21,396 bases of DNA from an uncultured Oscillospiraceae bacterium (GTDB lineage: Bacteria; Bacillota; Clostridia; Oscillospirales; Oscillospiraceae): positions 1 to 21,396 of the forward strand of contig CAJUQD010000046.1 in the NCBI GenBank assembly GCA_910588105.1. Direction: 5' to 3'. Both the position numbers and the translations under genes were made by a program. Below the pieces are notes generated by a model, which was not told the DNA's origin, did not search any database, and saw only the letters and a program-made list of their open reading frames with translations. Below, in pieces: positions 8,450 to 16,733 of this stretch (position 1 is its first letter; each line of letters opens with the position of its first letter).

Positions 8450-8478
8450 TTGCGCAGGGGAGCGGAATGGGATATACT
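8450..8478 (+). promoter_or_regulatory. Promoter of the iron-dependent alcohol dehydrogenase
   Basis: -35 TTGCGC (8450-8455), 17-nt spacer and -10 TATACT (8473-8478), about 28 nt upstream of the chosen ATG. The ATG at 8467 lies inside this promoter, which argues against it as the translation start. Confidence 0.65.
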
Positions 8479-8505
8479 GTACCAAAACGCAAGGGAGGCG
8501 GAGAC

Positions 8506-9702
8506 ATGAACATATTCAGGCGGTGCTGGTGCCGGGCGTTCCAGGGGGCCTTCCGGCTGGCCATCCCCCTGCTGCCCTACCGCAGGCCGGAGCAGCTGGG
8601 CGACGTGGCCGAGCTGCCCGTCAGGCTGGCCCGGCGGGGCTGCGGGCGCGTGCTGGTAGTCACCAGCCCCAGCGTGGCCAGAATGCCGGGTACCCGGCGG
8701 CTGCTGGACGCACTGACGCAGGAGGGCATAGGCTGGACGCTCTATGATAGGACCGTCCCCAACCCAACCACCGCCACGGTAGAGGAGGCCCTGGAGCTCT
8801 ATCTCCGTGAAACGTGCCAGGGTATCATCGGCATCGGCGGCGGCTCCAGTCTGGACTGCGCCAAGGCGGTGGGGGTGCGGGCGGCGCTGCCCCACAAGCC
8901 GCTGTCCAAGCTGGGAGGTGTACTGAAGGTGCGCCGCCCGCTGCCCCCGCTGGCTGCCGTCCCCACCACCGCCGGGACGGGAAGCGAGACCACCATCGCC
9001 GCCGTCATCACCGATGCCAAAACCCGCGATAAGTACGCCGTCAGCGATTTCCCCCTCATCCCCGACTACGCCGTGCTGGACCCGGAGATGACCCTCTCCC
9101 TGCCTCCCCATCTCACCGCCTCCACGGGAATGGACGCCCTCACCCACGCGGTAGAGGCGTTCATCGGCCGCTCCACCACCCCGGACACCAGGGAGGACGC
9201 CCTGGCGGCGGTGGGGCTGATTTTTGCCAACCTGGAGCGGGCATATCAAAACGGCTCCGACCTGGGGGCCCGGCGGGCCCTGCTCACCGCCTCCTTCCGG
9301 GCGGGGTGCGCCTTCACCAAGTCCTACGTGGGCTATGTCCACGCCGTGGCCCACTCCCTGGGCGGGGCGTATAACGTGGCCCACGGCTACGCCAACGCCG
9401 TCATCCTCCCGGTAGTGCTGCGTGCCTACGGCTCCGCCGTCTACCCGCGGCTGGCCCGGCTGGCCCAGGCGGCGGGGCTGGCCGGACCGGGCGCAGACAG
9501 CCGGACGGCGGCGCTGGCCTTCCTGGACGGCTTGGACGGCCTCAAGGCCCGGTGCGGCATCGGGAATGCCATCCCGGAGCTGAGGCCGGAGGACATCCCA
9601 GAGCTGGCCCGCCATGCCGACCGGGAGGCCAACCCCCTGTACCCCGTCCCCGTGCTCATGGACGCCGGGGAGCTGGAGAAGATCTACCGCCGGCTGCTTT
9701 GA
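8506..9702 (+). CDS. Iron-containing (group III) alcohol dehydrogenase
   Basis: A 398-residue NAD(P)-dependent dehydrogenase. The dinucleotide-binding GIGGGSS is at 109-115 and PTTAGTGSE at 153-161. The metal ligands are visible as Asp210 and His214 (DALTHAVEAF), His279 (GYVHAVAHSLGG) and His293 (AHGYANA), with family-like spacing. It should interconvert alcohols and aldehydes in fermentation; substrate cannot be named. The ATG at 8506 was chosen over one at 8467 because GGGAGG lies 7 nt before it and because 8467 overlaps the promoter. It is a single-gene unit, flanked by its own promoter and a bidirectional terminator. Confidence 0.92.
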   Translation: MNIFRRCWCRAFQGAFRLAIPLLPYRRPEQLGDVAELPVRLARRGCGRVLVVTSPSVARMPGTRRLLDALTQEGIGWTLYDRTVPNPTTATVEEALELYLRETCQGIIGIGGGSSLDCAKAVGVRAALPHKPLSKLGGVLKVRRPLPPLAAVPTTAGTGSETTIAAVITDAKTRDKYAVSDFPLIPDYAVLDPEMTLSLPPHLTASTGMDALTHAVEAFIGRSTTPDTREDALAAVGLIFANLERAYQNGSDLGARRALLTASFRAGCAFTKSYVGYVHAVAHSLGGAYNVAHGYANAVILPVVLRAYGSAVYPRLARLAQAAGLAGPGADSRTAALAFLDGLDGLKARCGIGNAIPELRPEDIPELARHADREANPLYPVPVLMDAGELEKIYRRLL

Positions 9703-9718
9703 AGCCTCCTGGAAAAAG

Positions 9719-9760
9719 AAAACCGCCCGCCTGCCCAAAATTGGACAGGCGGGCGGTTTT
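9719..9760. terminator. Bidirectional terminator between the convergent adh and pdaB-like genes
   Basis: A perfect 15-bp stem (9719-9733 with 9746-9760) with GCCCGCC core and 12-nt loop. T-rich tracts follow on both strands: the TTTT end of the stem rightward, and TTTTCTTTTT leftward. Confidence 0.9.
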
Positions 9761-9782
9761 AACCTTGTCTGGACGCATAGCC

Positions 9783-10565
9783 TCACGCGCCGCCGGGGCA
9801 CTGCCGCCCGGTGTGGTCGATGGAGTAGTCCTGGCCGCACTCCCCGGGCAGGATGAGCTGGGAGATGGGCACAAAGGTATATCCCTGCTGCAAGAGGGCC
9901 TCAATGATGCCGGGCAGGGCCTCCGGGGTGTGGAGGGCGGCGTTATGGAAGAGAACGATGGAGCCGGGCTGTACCTTACCCGTCACCCGCTTGGTGATAT
10001 CCGCGGCAGACAGGTCCTTCCAATCCAGGCTGTCCACATCCCACTGGATGGGCTCAATGTCCATGGAGCGCACGGCGTTGATCACATGGTCGTCGTACTC
10101 CCCGTAGGGACAGCGGAACAGGGTGGGCCGCACCCCCGTCACCCCCTCGATCTTGTCTCCGCAGGCGGTGAGGTCGGCCACGATCTCATCGGCGGACAGG
10201 CTGTTGAAGTGGGCGTGGGTGTTGGAGTGGCTCATCACCTCGTGGCCCGCGTCAAACAGGGCCTTGACGGACTCGGGGTATTTATCCACCCACTCCCCCA
10301 CCACAAAGAAGGTGGCCTTGACGCCGTACTTGTCCAGGATGTCGATGAGCTGCTGGGTGTCCTCGTTGCCCCAGGCGGCGTCAAAGCTGATGGACAGCAC
10401 CTTATAGTCCTTCTGTACGCAGTAGATGGGTAGCTGCCGGGTGGAGGCGGACGCCCCCACCACCGCCGGGTGGTTTACCACCCAAAACATCATCACGGCG
10501 GCCAGGGCGAAGGCCGCTCCGGCGATCACCTTCCGCCGCAGGTAAAAAACCTTGGTCTGCTTCAT
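9783..10565 (-). CDS. pdaB: PdaB-like polysaccharide deacetylase, membrane-anchored, probably sporulation-related
   Basis: A 260-residue protein with a basic N-terminus and one membrane segment (about residues 12-30), then a NodB-homology domain facing outside. Motifs: SFDAAWG (60-66, catalytic-base Asp62), SHSNTHAH (112-119, metal His113 and His117), RCPYGEYD (151-158) and VLFHN (204-208, His207). The second Asp of the usual TFDDG motif, a metal ligand, is Ala63; FD-x-x-WG without it is typical of the PdaB branch linked to late spore formation. The ATG at 10565 has GGAGG at good spacing, so the longer TTG frame is not used. It begins 59 nt after the amylosucrase stop on the same strand with no clear promoter or terminator between, so read-through from that operon is possible. 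Confidence 0.82.
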   Translation of the reverse strand: MKQTKVFYLRRKVIAGAAFALAAVMMFWVVNHPAVVGASASTRQLPIYCVQKDYKVLSISFDAAWGNEDTQQLIDILDKYGVKATFFVVGEWVDKYPESVKALFDAGHEVMSHSNTHAHFNSLSADEIVADLTACGDKIEGVTGVRPTLFRCPYGEYDDHVINAVRSMDIEPIQWDVDSLDWKDLSAADITKRVTGKVQPGSIVLFHNAALHTPEALPGIIEALLQQGYTFVPISQLILPGECGQDYSIDHTGRQCPGGA

Positions 10566-10624
10566 ACCGACCCCTCCGTTGCTCAAGTGTCCCTACACCT
10601 TATGCGCCGGAAGGCGGTTTCATG

Positions 10625-12463
10625 TTAGCACCCGGACTTTCTTCCCAGGCACAGCTGGTACTGGTAGGGCCCCAGCGTCCCCGACGGGCAGCACGCCCTT
10701 TCGCCGGAAATCAGGTCGGAAAACTCCCCCTCCAGCCCGTCCAGCCATACCGTCTGGGCCAGGCCGGAGAAATTGAACAGGCACGCCATGGTCTCGTCCC
10801 CCGTTCGGCGGACGATGGCCAGCACGCTGTTGTTGTGGGTGTCCCAGGTAGTCACCCAGGCCCCGGGCCCGAAGCAGGGCTGTCCCGCGCGCAGCTTTTC
10901 CAACTGCCGCAGCCCGTCCCAGAGCCTCTGCTGCACCGTCCCCGGCATGGTACGCCGGGCGGCGTTGTCCCAGCTGAAGGGGGTGCGGTGGAGGTTGCGG
11001 CTGTCCTCCCGGAGGATGGGGTCGTCGTGGTAGCCGTAGCCATTGAGCTGGCCGATCTCGTCCCCGCTGGACAGCATGGGGAAGCCCGCCATGCACATAA
11101 CGGCGGCATGCATCATCAGATCCCGCCGGACGCCCAGCGCAACCTGCCCCTCGTCCCCCTCGTACAGCCCCTTTTCAATGCCGCACAGGCTGGCGGTGGT
11201 GCCGCAGGTGCGGGCGTCCTGGGTGGCGGGGTTATAGTTATACCGCTCCCCCCGGGCGAAGCTGCCGGGGAAGCTGCCCTCGAAGAACTCATAGAGGTAT
11301 TTCTTGTGGGCTAATGGATCTATGCCGAGGGCCCGGCCATAGTCCTCGTTGAGCCCCCAGCCAATGTCGTCGTGGCAGCGCAGGTAGTTGACAAAGCAGC
11401 AGTGGGCGGGCAGGGAGTGGAGATCGTCCAGCTGGTGCTTCAGCTGCCGCACGTCCCCCGAGGCCAGGGCGCTCCACTGGGTGGCCATGGTGGAGGCGTT
11501 GTAGAGCAGGTGGCACTCCGGCTTGTCCGCCGTGCCGAAGTAGGGGGCCAGCTCCCGGGGGGCCATCACCACCTCCCCCTTAAGAATGACGCCGGGGCAC
11601 ACGCACTCCGTGATGAGGCGGATCAGGCGCATGACGGTATGTACCTGGGGCAGGTTGCGGCAGGTGGTGCCCATCTCCTTCCACAGGTAGGGCACAGCGT
11701 CGATGCGCAGCACCTCCACCCCCAGGTTAGCCAGGCGGAGCATACTGTCCACCATGTCGTGGAACACTGCCGGGTTGTGATAATTGAGATCCCACTGGTA
11801 GGGGTGAAAGGAGGAGCACACATATTTCCCCATCTCCGGGACAAAGATGAAGCTGCCCGGGGCGGTCTCGGGGAACACGTCGGGGATGGTCTTTTCCATC
11901 TCCCGGGGTATGTCCGGGCTGTCAAAACAGATATAGCGGTCCTGATACTCCCGCTCCCCCGCCTTGGCCCGCATGGCCCAGTCGTGGGTGCCAGCGGTGT
12001 GGTTGATGACAAAATCCAGGCACAGGCTCATCCCCCGGCGGCGCATGGCGGCGGCCAGCCGGCTCAGTTCCTCGTTGGTGCCCAGGGTGGGGTCCACCTG
12101 GTTGAAGTCCTCCACGGCGTAGCCGCCGTCGTTGTCCGGGTGGGGCATTTTCAGCAGGGGCATCAGGTGCACATAGGTGATCCCCTGCTCCTTGAGGTAG
12201 CCCAGCTTTTCCTCCACGCCCTTGAGGCTTCCGGCGAACAGCCCCGGGTACATGGTGACCCCCAGCATTTTGCCCGCCCGGAACCACTCCGGGTCCGCCT
12301 CCCGCTTTTTGTCCAGCCGGCGCAGGCTCTCGCTGCGCCCGCCGTAGGCCCGGGCCATCATGGCCTTCAGCCCTTCCAGCATCTCCCGGTCATGGTACAG
12401 CTCCATATAAAGCCAGTCCAGCTCGTCCCGGCGGGCGGACAGGCGGCGCTCAAATCCGTTCAT
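10625..12463 (-). CDS. Amylosucrase-like GH13 glucansucrase
   Basis: A 612-residue alpha-amylase-superfamily enzyme without a signal peptide, hence intracellular. The GH13 catalytic set is present: FVINHTA (151-157), nucleophile Asp255 in VLRIDAVPYLWK, acid/base Glu297 in LKGEVVM, and transition-state Asp365 in CHDDIGW. The stretches GTTCRNLPQVH (265-275), DGGYAV (112-117) and the FEGSFARGE-type block are amylosucrase signatures (GH13 subfamily 4); DGGY corresponds to the Asp/Tyr pair that binds the sucrose glucosyl ring. Amylosucrase converts sucrose to an alpha-1,4-glucan plus fructose. The start overlaps the fructokinase stop by 4 nt (ATGA), and that kinase would consume the fructose released. 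Sucrose phosphorylase or hydrolase activity within the family cannot be fully excluded. Confidence 0.85.
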   Translation of the reverse strand: MNGFERRLSARRDELDWLYMELYHDREMLEGLKAMMARAYGGRSESLRRLDKKREADPEWFRAGKMLGVTMYPGLFAGSLKGVEEKLGYLKEQGITYVHLMPLLKMPHPDNDGGYAVEDFNQVDPTLGTNEELSRLAAAMRRRGMSLCLDFVINHTAGTHDWAMRAKAGEREYQDRYICFDSPDIPREMEKTIPDVFPETAPGSFIFVPEMGKYVCSSFHPYQWDLNYHNPAVFHDMVDSMLRLANLGVEVLRIDAVPYLWKEMGTTCRNLPQVHTVMRLIRLITECVCPGVILKGEVVMAPRELAPYFGTADKPECHLLYNASTMATQWSALASGDVRQLKHQLDDLHSLPAHCCFVNYLRCHDDIGWGLNEDYGRALGIDPLAHKKYLYEFFEGSFPGSFARGERYNYNPATQDARTCGTTASLCGIEKGLYEGDEGQVALGVRRDLMMHAAVMCMAGFPMLSSGDEIGQLNGYGYHDDPILREDSRNLHRTPFSWDNAARRTMPGTVQQRLWDGLRQLEKLRAGQPCFGPGAWVTTWDTHNNSVLAIVRRTGDETMACLFNFSGLAQTVWLDGLEGEFSDLISGERACCPSGTLGPYQYQLCLGRKSGC

Positions 12464-13437
12464 TCCTCCGCCTCCTCCACCGTGCAGGCCATCAGGCGGC
12501 GCACCTCGCCGGCGTCCGGCATAGAGCGCAAAGCGCCCTTCCGGGTGGTGACCAGATAGGCCGCCGTATTGGCAAAGCGGAGCATAGAGGACAGGTCACC
12601 CCGGGTAAGCCCATCCAGGCCGTGCGCCAGCACAAAGTCCAGCACGCACGCGCAGAAGGTGTCCCCCGCCCCGGTGGTCTCGATCACCCCGCCCCGCCTG
12701 CAGGCGGGGACAAACACCTGCTTGTCCTCGTAGTAGGAATAGCTGCCCTGCGCCCCGGCGGTGACGTTGAACAGCCGGATGTTGGGGAATTTCCCCCGCA
12801 GGCTGGCTGCGCCCTTATCGAAGTCCCTCTCCCCGGTCATGAACTCCAGCTCATTGTCGGCAATTTTCAGCACGTGGCACCGGGACAGTCCGTATTCAAT
12901 CTGTTGTCTGGCCTCGTCCAGGCTGTCCCACAGGGGCGGGCGCAGGTTGGGGTCAAATGAGATGACCGCGCCCCCCGCCCTAGCACGCTCCACGGCCTTG
13001 ACGGTGGCCCGGCGCGCGCCCTCGTGGGTCATGGACAGGGTGCCGAAGTGGAAGACGCGGCTTTGGGCGATCTCGTCCAGGGGCAGCTCATCCTCCCGGA
13101 GCATCATGTCCGCCCCGGGATTGCGGTAGAAGGAGAAGTCCCGGTCCCCATTGCCGAAGGTCTTGACAAAGGCCAGGGTGGTGCGCGTCTCCCGGTCAAA
13201 CACCAGATGGTCCATGCAGATCCCCGCCGCCTCCGCCGCGTCCCGCAGCATCCGGCCGAACAGGTCGTTCCCCACCTTGCCCACAAAGGCGCACGAGCGG
13301 CCCAGCTTTTTCAGCATGGCCAGCACATTGCACGGCGCGCCCCCCGGATTGGCCTCGTATACCGGGTTCCCCTGCGGGCTTGCGCCGCTTCCAGTAAAGT
13401 CCACCAGCAGCTCGCCCAGGGCAATTACGTCAAACAT
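12460..13437 (-). CDS. scrK: Fructokinase, PfkB/ribokinase family
   Basis: A 325-residue sugar kinase. The N-terminal GELLVDF and PGGAPCNV (31-38) form the sugar site, FDPNLRPPLW (161-170) is typical of fructokinases, and ETTGAGDTF (253-261) carries the catalytic base Asp259 and the anion hole. It phosphorylates fructose to fructose-6-phosphate with ATP. The ATG has AGGAGG about 8 nt upstream. It is the first gene of a two-gene leftward operon with amylosucrase and diverges from the AraC-type regulator across a 95-nt spacer. A strong promoter for it is not obvious, so transcription may need an activator. Confidence 0.9.
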   Translation of the reverse strand: MFDVIALGELLVDFTGSGASPQGNPVYEANPGGAPCNVLAMLKKLGRSCAFVGKVGNDLFGRMLRDAAEAAGICMDHLVFDRETRTTLAFVKTFGNGDRDFSFYRNPGADMMLREDELPLDEIAQSRVFHFGTLSMTHEGARRATVKAVERARAGGAVISFDPNLRPPLWDSLDEARQQIEYGLSRCHVLKIADNELEFMTGERDFDKGAASLRGKFPNIRLFNVTAGAQGSYSYYEDKQVFVPACRRGGVIETTGAGDTFCACVLDFVLAHGLDGLTRGDLSSMLRFANTAAYLVTTRKGALRSMPDAGEVRRLMACTVEEAEE

Positions 13438-13460
13438 CGCTCATTCCTCCTTATTCCCCG

Positions 13461-13489
13461 TTGGTTTTTGTGGAAATCTGTGATATGAT
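13461..13489 (+). promoter_or_regulatory. Promoter of the AraC-type regulator gene
   Basis: -35 TTGGTT (13461-13466), 17-nt spacer, -10 TATGAT (13484-13489), about 44 nt upstream of the ATG at 13533. The spacer contains GTGGAAATCTGTG (13470-13482), which resembles a site upstream of the alpha-galactosidase promoter and could be a regulator binding site. Confidence 0.6.
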
Positions 13490-13532
13490 AGGGCCATCGG
13501 ACCCTTTGCGATCAGAAAGGATGTGTCCGGCC

Positions 13533-14322
13533 ATGAAGGATTTCTCCTTCTCCGTCTTCCCCAATGAGAATTTTTTGGACCTGCGGCTGTTCCAATACGG
13601 CTGGGAACAGTGCGCGCCGCTGCACTCCTTCGGCCCCTTTGTGCGCAACAACTTTCTGCTCCACTATGTCATCTCCGGCCGGGGACAGCTGGACGCCACC
13701 GGCCCGGACGGGGTAAACCGGCGCTATGTCCTGGGCCCCGACCAGGGCTTTCTCATCTGCCCCGGCCTGGTAAACACGTACTTTGCGGACAAGAAGGACC
13801 CCTGGAAATATGTCTGGCTGGAGTTCGGGGGGCTGCGGGCGGAGGAATCCCTGGGCGCGGCGGGCCTGGGCCCCCTCCAGCCCATCTACCAGCCCGGCAC
13901 GCCGGAGCAGGGCCGGCTGGTGCGGGACGCCATGCTGTACATCGCCGCCCACTCCCAGGCGTCTACCCTGCACCTCATCGGGCACCTGTACCTGTTTTTA
14001 GACGGGCTCATCCAGTCCTCCTCCACCCGGCGGGAGGCCGCCGGTCCCCGGCTCCAGGATTTCTACATCCAGGAGGCGGTGACCTTTATGGAGCACAACT
14101 ACCAGCGGGAGCTGACGGTGGAGGAGATTGCCGACATGTGCAAGCTCAACCGCAGCTATTTCAGCAAAATGTTCCGGGACAGCATGGGCTGTCCGCCCCA
14201 GGAATTCCTCATCCGCCTGCGGCTACCCAAACCAGCTCCACTTCTCCCGGGCGTTCAAAAAGCGGTACGGCGTGTCCCCCCGGGAGTGGCGGATGCAGAA
14301 CAAGGGCCAGCCGGAGCGCTGA
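13533..14322 (+). pseudogene. AraC-family sugar regulator, broken within the DNA-binding domain
   Basis: The frame from ATG 13533 encodes an AraC-type N-terminal sensor domain (about residues 10-110) and the first helix-turn-helix (ELTVEEIADMCKLNRSYFSKMFRDSMGC, about 193-220). After FLIRLR (residue 230, base 14222) the frame goes out of register. The end of the second helix-turn-helix, GYPNQLHFSRAFKKRYGVSP, continues in a different frame from 14221 to the TGA at 14320-14322. Normal family members have about 20-25 more residues between these blocks, so an internal stretch not divisible by three is missing. Read literally, the first frame runs to 14510 and ends in unrelated sequence across the end of the neighbouring gene. 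Its position suggests it controlled the surrounding sugar genes. A sequencing or assembly error is the alternative. Confidence 0.8.
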
Positions 14323-14336
14323 GCCGCTTCAGAGCA

Positions 14337-14366
14337 GGGCTTCCCCCACGGGGAAAGCCCTTTTTT
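14337..14366 (+). terminator. Intrinsic terminator of the AraC-type gene
   Basis: The hairpin GGGCTTCCCC(C)ACGGGGAAAGCCC (14337-14360), with a one-base bulge, is followed by six T (14361-14366). The convergent alpha-galactosidase stop codon lies 2 nt beyond. Confidence 0.8.
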
Positions 14367-14367
14367 A

Positions 14368-16548
14368 TCACTCCGCCTCCAGATAGAGCTGCATCGCCTG
14401 GTAGTCCCCCGTGGGCATGGGCAGGGGGAAGCCTGCGGCCATCAGCACATCGCCGGGCCATGCCTCCCCGCCGTTCACCCGGTATTGGGCCTGCGGGTCC
14501 AGCCCCCTGAGCCGGACGGTACGGAAGGGGGAGGCGGCGCGGTTGGCGTGGGTCACCAGGGACACCAGCGCCTCCCGCCGGTCGGGGGACACCTGCTGCC
14601 AGGCGGTGAAGGGATCATGAAAGGGGTCGCTGAGCCGGTAATAGTCCCCCCGCTGGATGAGCTCGTAGTGTTCCTTGAAGAAGGCCACTTGCCGCTTGAT
14701 GGTCTCCTTTTCCTCCGCCGTGGTGTGGTTCAGATCCATCTCATAGCCGAAGGTGCCCGCCATGGCTACCACGCCGCGGGTTTCCATGGACACGCTGCGG
14801 CCCGTCTGGGCGTTGGGGACGGCGGATACATGGGCCCCCATGGTGGAGACGGGGTAGCAGAAGGAGGTGCCGTACTGGATGGTCAGGCGGTCGATGGCGT
14901 CGGTGTTGTCGCTGCACCAGAACTGGGGAACGTAATAGAGCATACCGGCGTCAAACCGCCCGCCGCCGCCGGTGCAGCCCTCAATGAGTATGCCAGGGAA
15001 GTCCCGGCGCATCCGCGCCAGGATATCGTACACCCCCAGCACAAAGCGGTGGAACAGCTCGCCCTGGCGGCCCGCAGGCAGGGCGGAGGACCACACATCG
15101 GTGAGGCTGCGGTTCATGTCCCACTTCACATAGGTAATTTCAGCGCTTTCCAGCACCTGCTTGATGGCGCCGTACACATGATCCCGCACTTCCTTGCGGG
15201 AGAAGTCCAGCACCAGCTGGCTCCGGCCCCGGGCAAAGGGGCGGTTAGGGGCCTCCAGCACCCAGTCCGGGTGGGCATTGTAGAGGGCACTGTCCTCGCT
15301 GACCATCTCCGGCTCGATCCAGATGCCGAAGGACATGCCCAGATCGTGGATGCGGGGCACCAGGGCCCCCAGGCCGCCGGGCAGCTTGCTCTCGTTCACC
15401 GTCCAGTCCCCCAGGCCGCCGAAGTCGCTGTCCCGGGTGCCGAACCAGCCGTCGTCCATGACAAACAGCTCAATGCCCAGGGGGGCGGCGGCCGCCGCGA
15501 TGCTCACCAGCTTCTCCGCGTCGAAGCCGAACTCGGTGGCCTCCCAGTTGTTGATGAGCACCGGGCGGCGCTTCCCCTCCAGGGGGTCGTGGATCAGGTT
15601 TTCCCGGATGGCCCGGTGGAAGCTGCGGCTCATCTGCCCGAAGCCGCAGGGGGAGCATACCAGCGCCGCCTCCGGCGCGGTGAAGCACTCCCCGGGGGCC
15701 AGGGTATAGCAGAAGTGGTAGGGGTTGATCCCCAGCAGCAGCCGGTTGTTTTCCAGGTGGGTGCGCTCCGCCGCGGCCAGGAAGTTCCCGCTGTATACCA
15801 GCATAGCCCCGTAGCAGGTCCCGCAGTCCTCATTGGCGTTGTGGTCGCACAGGATGACGAAGGGGTTGTGGTGGTGGCTGGAGGTGCCCCGCACGCTCTC
15901 CACGCTCTGCACGCCCTGGCGCAGGGGGGAGCGGCTCAGGCTCCGCTCCTGGGCGTGGCAGCCATCGAAGGTGATGAAGTCCAGATCCCCCCCCTGGAGG
16001 TCCAGGCACAGGGAGGCGCACCGGCGCAGCTGGACGGCCTGCCCCCCCTCGTTGACCACCTGCACCGCCCGGGTGATGAGGTCGCAGCGCTCCAGTACGC
16101 CGTAGTACAGCTTTACCGACATTTTGCAGGTGGAGTCGGTGAGGTGGATCACCAGGGTCTCCCATTCGTCCCCGCCGAAAAAGGCGGGCAGGCCGGGCAG
16201 GGCGTATTTCCCCTTTTTCAGCTCAAAGCCGGTGTAGCGCAGGTCGGCCAGCCGGCTGCCGTCCGCCGGCTCAAACTCGATGGAGGGCAGGCGGAAATCG
16301 CCCACGCCACAGGTGGAATACTCCTGGGGCAGGGTGTCCAGGGAATAGTCACGCCGGTGGCCCGCCTCGTTGGGATTTGGGGACGTGCCCCGGTCCGCGA
16401 ACTGGATGAGCCGGGACAGGTCTCCGCCCCGGAGCCTGGGGCCGTAGTAGGTGTGGAGCAGCACCCGGTACTGGTCCGCCTTCATCTGGTAGGTGGTGTT
16501 CTGGGTGTGCAGGGTGAAGAGTTTGTTTTCCTGATCGAGTACGATCAT
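14368..16548 (-). CDS. aga: Alpha-galactosidase, glycoside hydrolase family 36
   Basis: A 726-residue intracellular enzyme (no signal peptide) that removes alpha-1,6-galactose from melibiose, raffinose and stachyose. The N-terminal ~320 residues are the GH36 beta-supersandwich. The TIM barrel follows, with MDDGWFG (364-370), FGIWIEPEMVS (407-417), KWDMNR with nucleophile Asp477, and CSDNTDAIDR with acid/base Asp547. Length is standard for bacterial tetrameric GH36 enzymes. The ATG at 16548 has AGGGGG at 7-nt spacing and a good promoter at 16581-16609; longer upstream frames run through that promoter and are rejected. It sits between the transporter operon and the sucrose genes on the same strand. 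On raffinose it would yield galactose and sucrose, the latter being substrate for the neighbouring amylosucrase. Confidence 0.95.
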   Translation of the reverse strand: MIVLDQENKLFTLHTQNTTYQMKADQYRVLLHTYYGPRLRGGDLSRLIQFADRGTSPNPNEAGHRRDYSLDTLPQEYSTCGVGDFRLPSIEFEPADGSRLADLRYTGFELKKGKYALPGLPAFFGGDEWETLVIHLTDSTCKMSVKLYYGVLERCDLITRAVQVVNEGGQAVQLRRCASLCLDLQGGDLDFITFDGCHAQERSLSRSPLRQGVQSVESVRGTSSHHHNPFVILCDHNANEDCGTCYGAMLVYSGNFLAAAERTHLENNRLLLGINPYHFCYTLAPGECFTAPEAALVCSPCGFGQMSRSFHRAIRENLIHDPLEGKRRPVLINNWEATEFGFDAEKLVSIAAAAAPLGIELFVMDDGWFGTRDSDFGGLGDWTVNESKLPGGLGALVPRIHDLGMSFGIWIEPEMVSEDSALYNAHPDWVLEAPNRPFARGRSQLVLDFSRKEVRDHVYGAIKQVLESAEITYVKWDMNRSLTDVWSSALPAGRQGELFHRFVLGVYDILARMRRDFPGILIEGCTGGGGRFDAGMLYYVPQFWCSDNTDAIDRLTIQYGTSFCYPVSTMGAHVSAVPNAQTGRSVSMETRGVVAMAGTFGYEMDLNHTTAEEKETIKRQVAFFKEHYELIQRGDYYRLSDPFHDPFTAWQQVSPDRREALVSLVTHANRAASPFRTVRLRGLDPQAQYRVNGGEAWPGDVLMAAGFPLPMPTGDYQAMQLYLEAE

Positions 16549-16580
16549 AGGGATACCCCCTAGTAAAGTATTTCGCAGTA

Positions 16581-16609
16581 ATTGTACGGGATTTTTCACT
16601 GGGAGGCAA
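16581..16609 (-). promoter_or_regulatory. Promoter of the alpha-galactosidase gene
   Basis: On the minus strand, -35 TTGCCT (16609-16604), 17-nt spacer, -10 TACAAT (16586-16581), about 32 nt before the ATG. A possible activator site, GTGCGGATTTGTG (16643-16631), lies about 20 nt upstream of the -35. Confidence 0.7.
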
Positions 16610-16676
16610 GGGGGAATCGGAAAAATATCGCACAAATCCGCACCCAGTCCCGGCGGGAAAATTAGAGGTTGGTTAG

Positions 16677-16716
16677 ACAGACAGCCCCGGACGTTGGAAC
16701 GGCCGGGGCTGTCTGT
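16677..16716 (-). terminator. Strong hairpin after the ABC transporter operon, probable terminator
   Basis: A perfect 14-bp GC-rich stem (16677-16690 with 16703-16716) and 12-nt loop, 17 nt past the last permease stop. No proper T-tract follows on the minus strand, so it may act as a partial terminator or an mRNA 3' stabiliser. Confidence 0.6.
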
Positions 16717-16733
16717 AAGAGGGAGGTACAGGA

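Noticed and set aside
5833..8509. Long open frames on the plus strand opposite trkA and patB
   Set aside because: They are antisense to strongly recognisable genes, have Gly/Pro/His/Gln-rich composition without family features, and reflect high third-position GC of the real genes.
8392..9840. A 482-codon minus-strand frame opposite the alcohol dehydrogenase
   Set aside because: Runs through the bidirectional terminator and promoter region and is antisense to a clear dehydrogenase; no protein family resemblance.
10566..10624. Possible terminator between amylosucrase and the deacetylase
   Set aside because: Only a 4-5 bp GC stem around GGAA with no T-tract.
14485..16563. A 692-codon open frame opposite the alpha-galactosidase
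   Set aside because: It is the antisense shadow of a clear GH36 gene; low-complexity Gly/Val/Ala/Gln sequence, no ribosome binding site and no recognisable domain.
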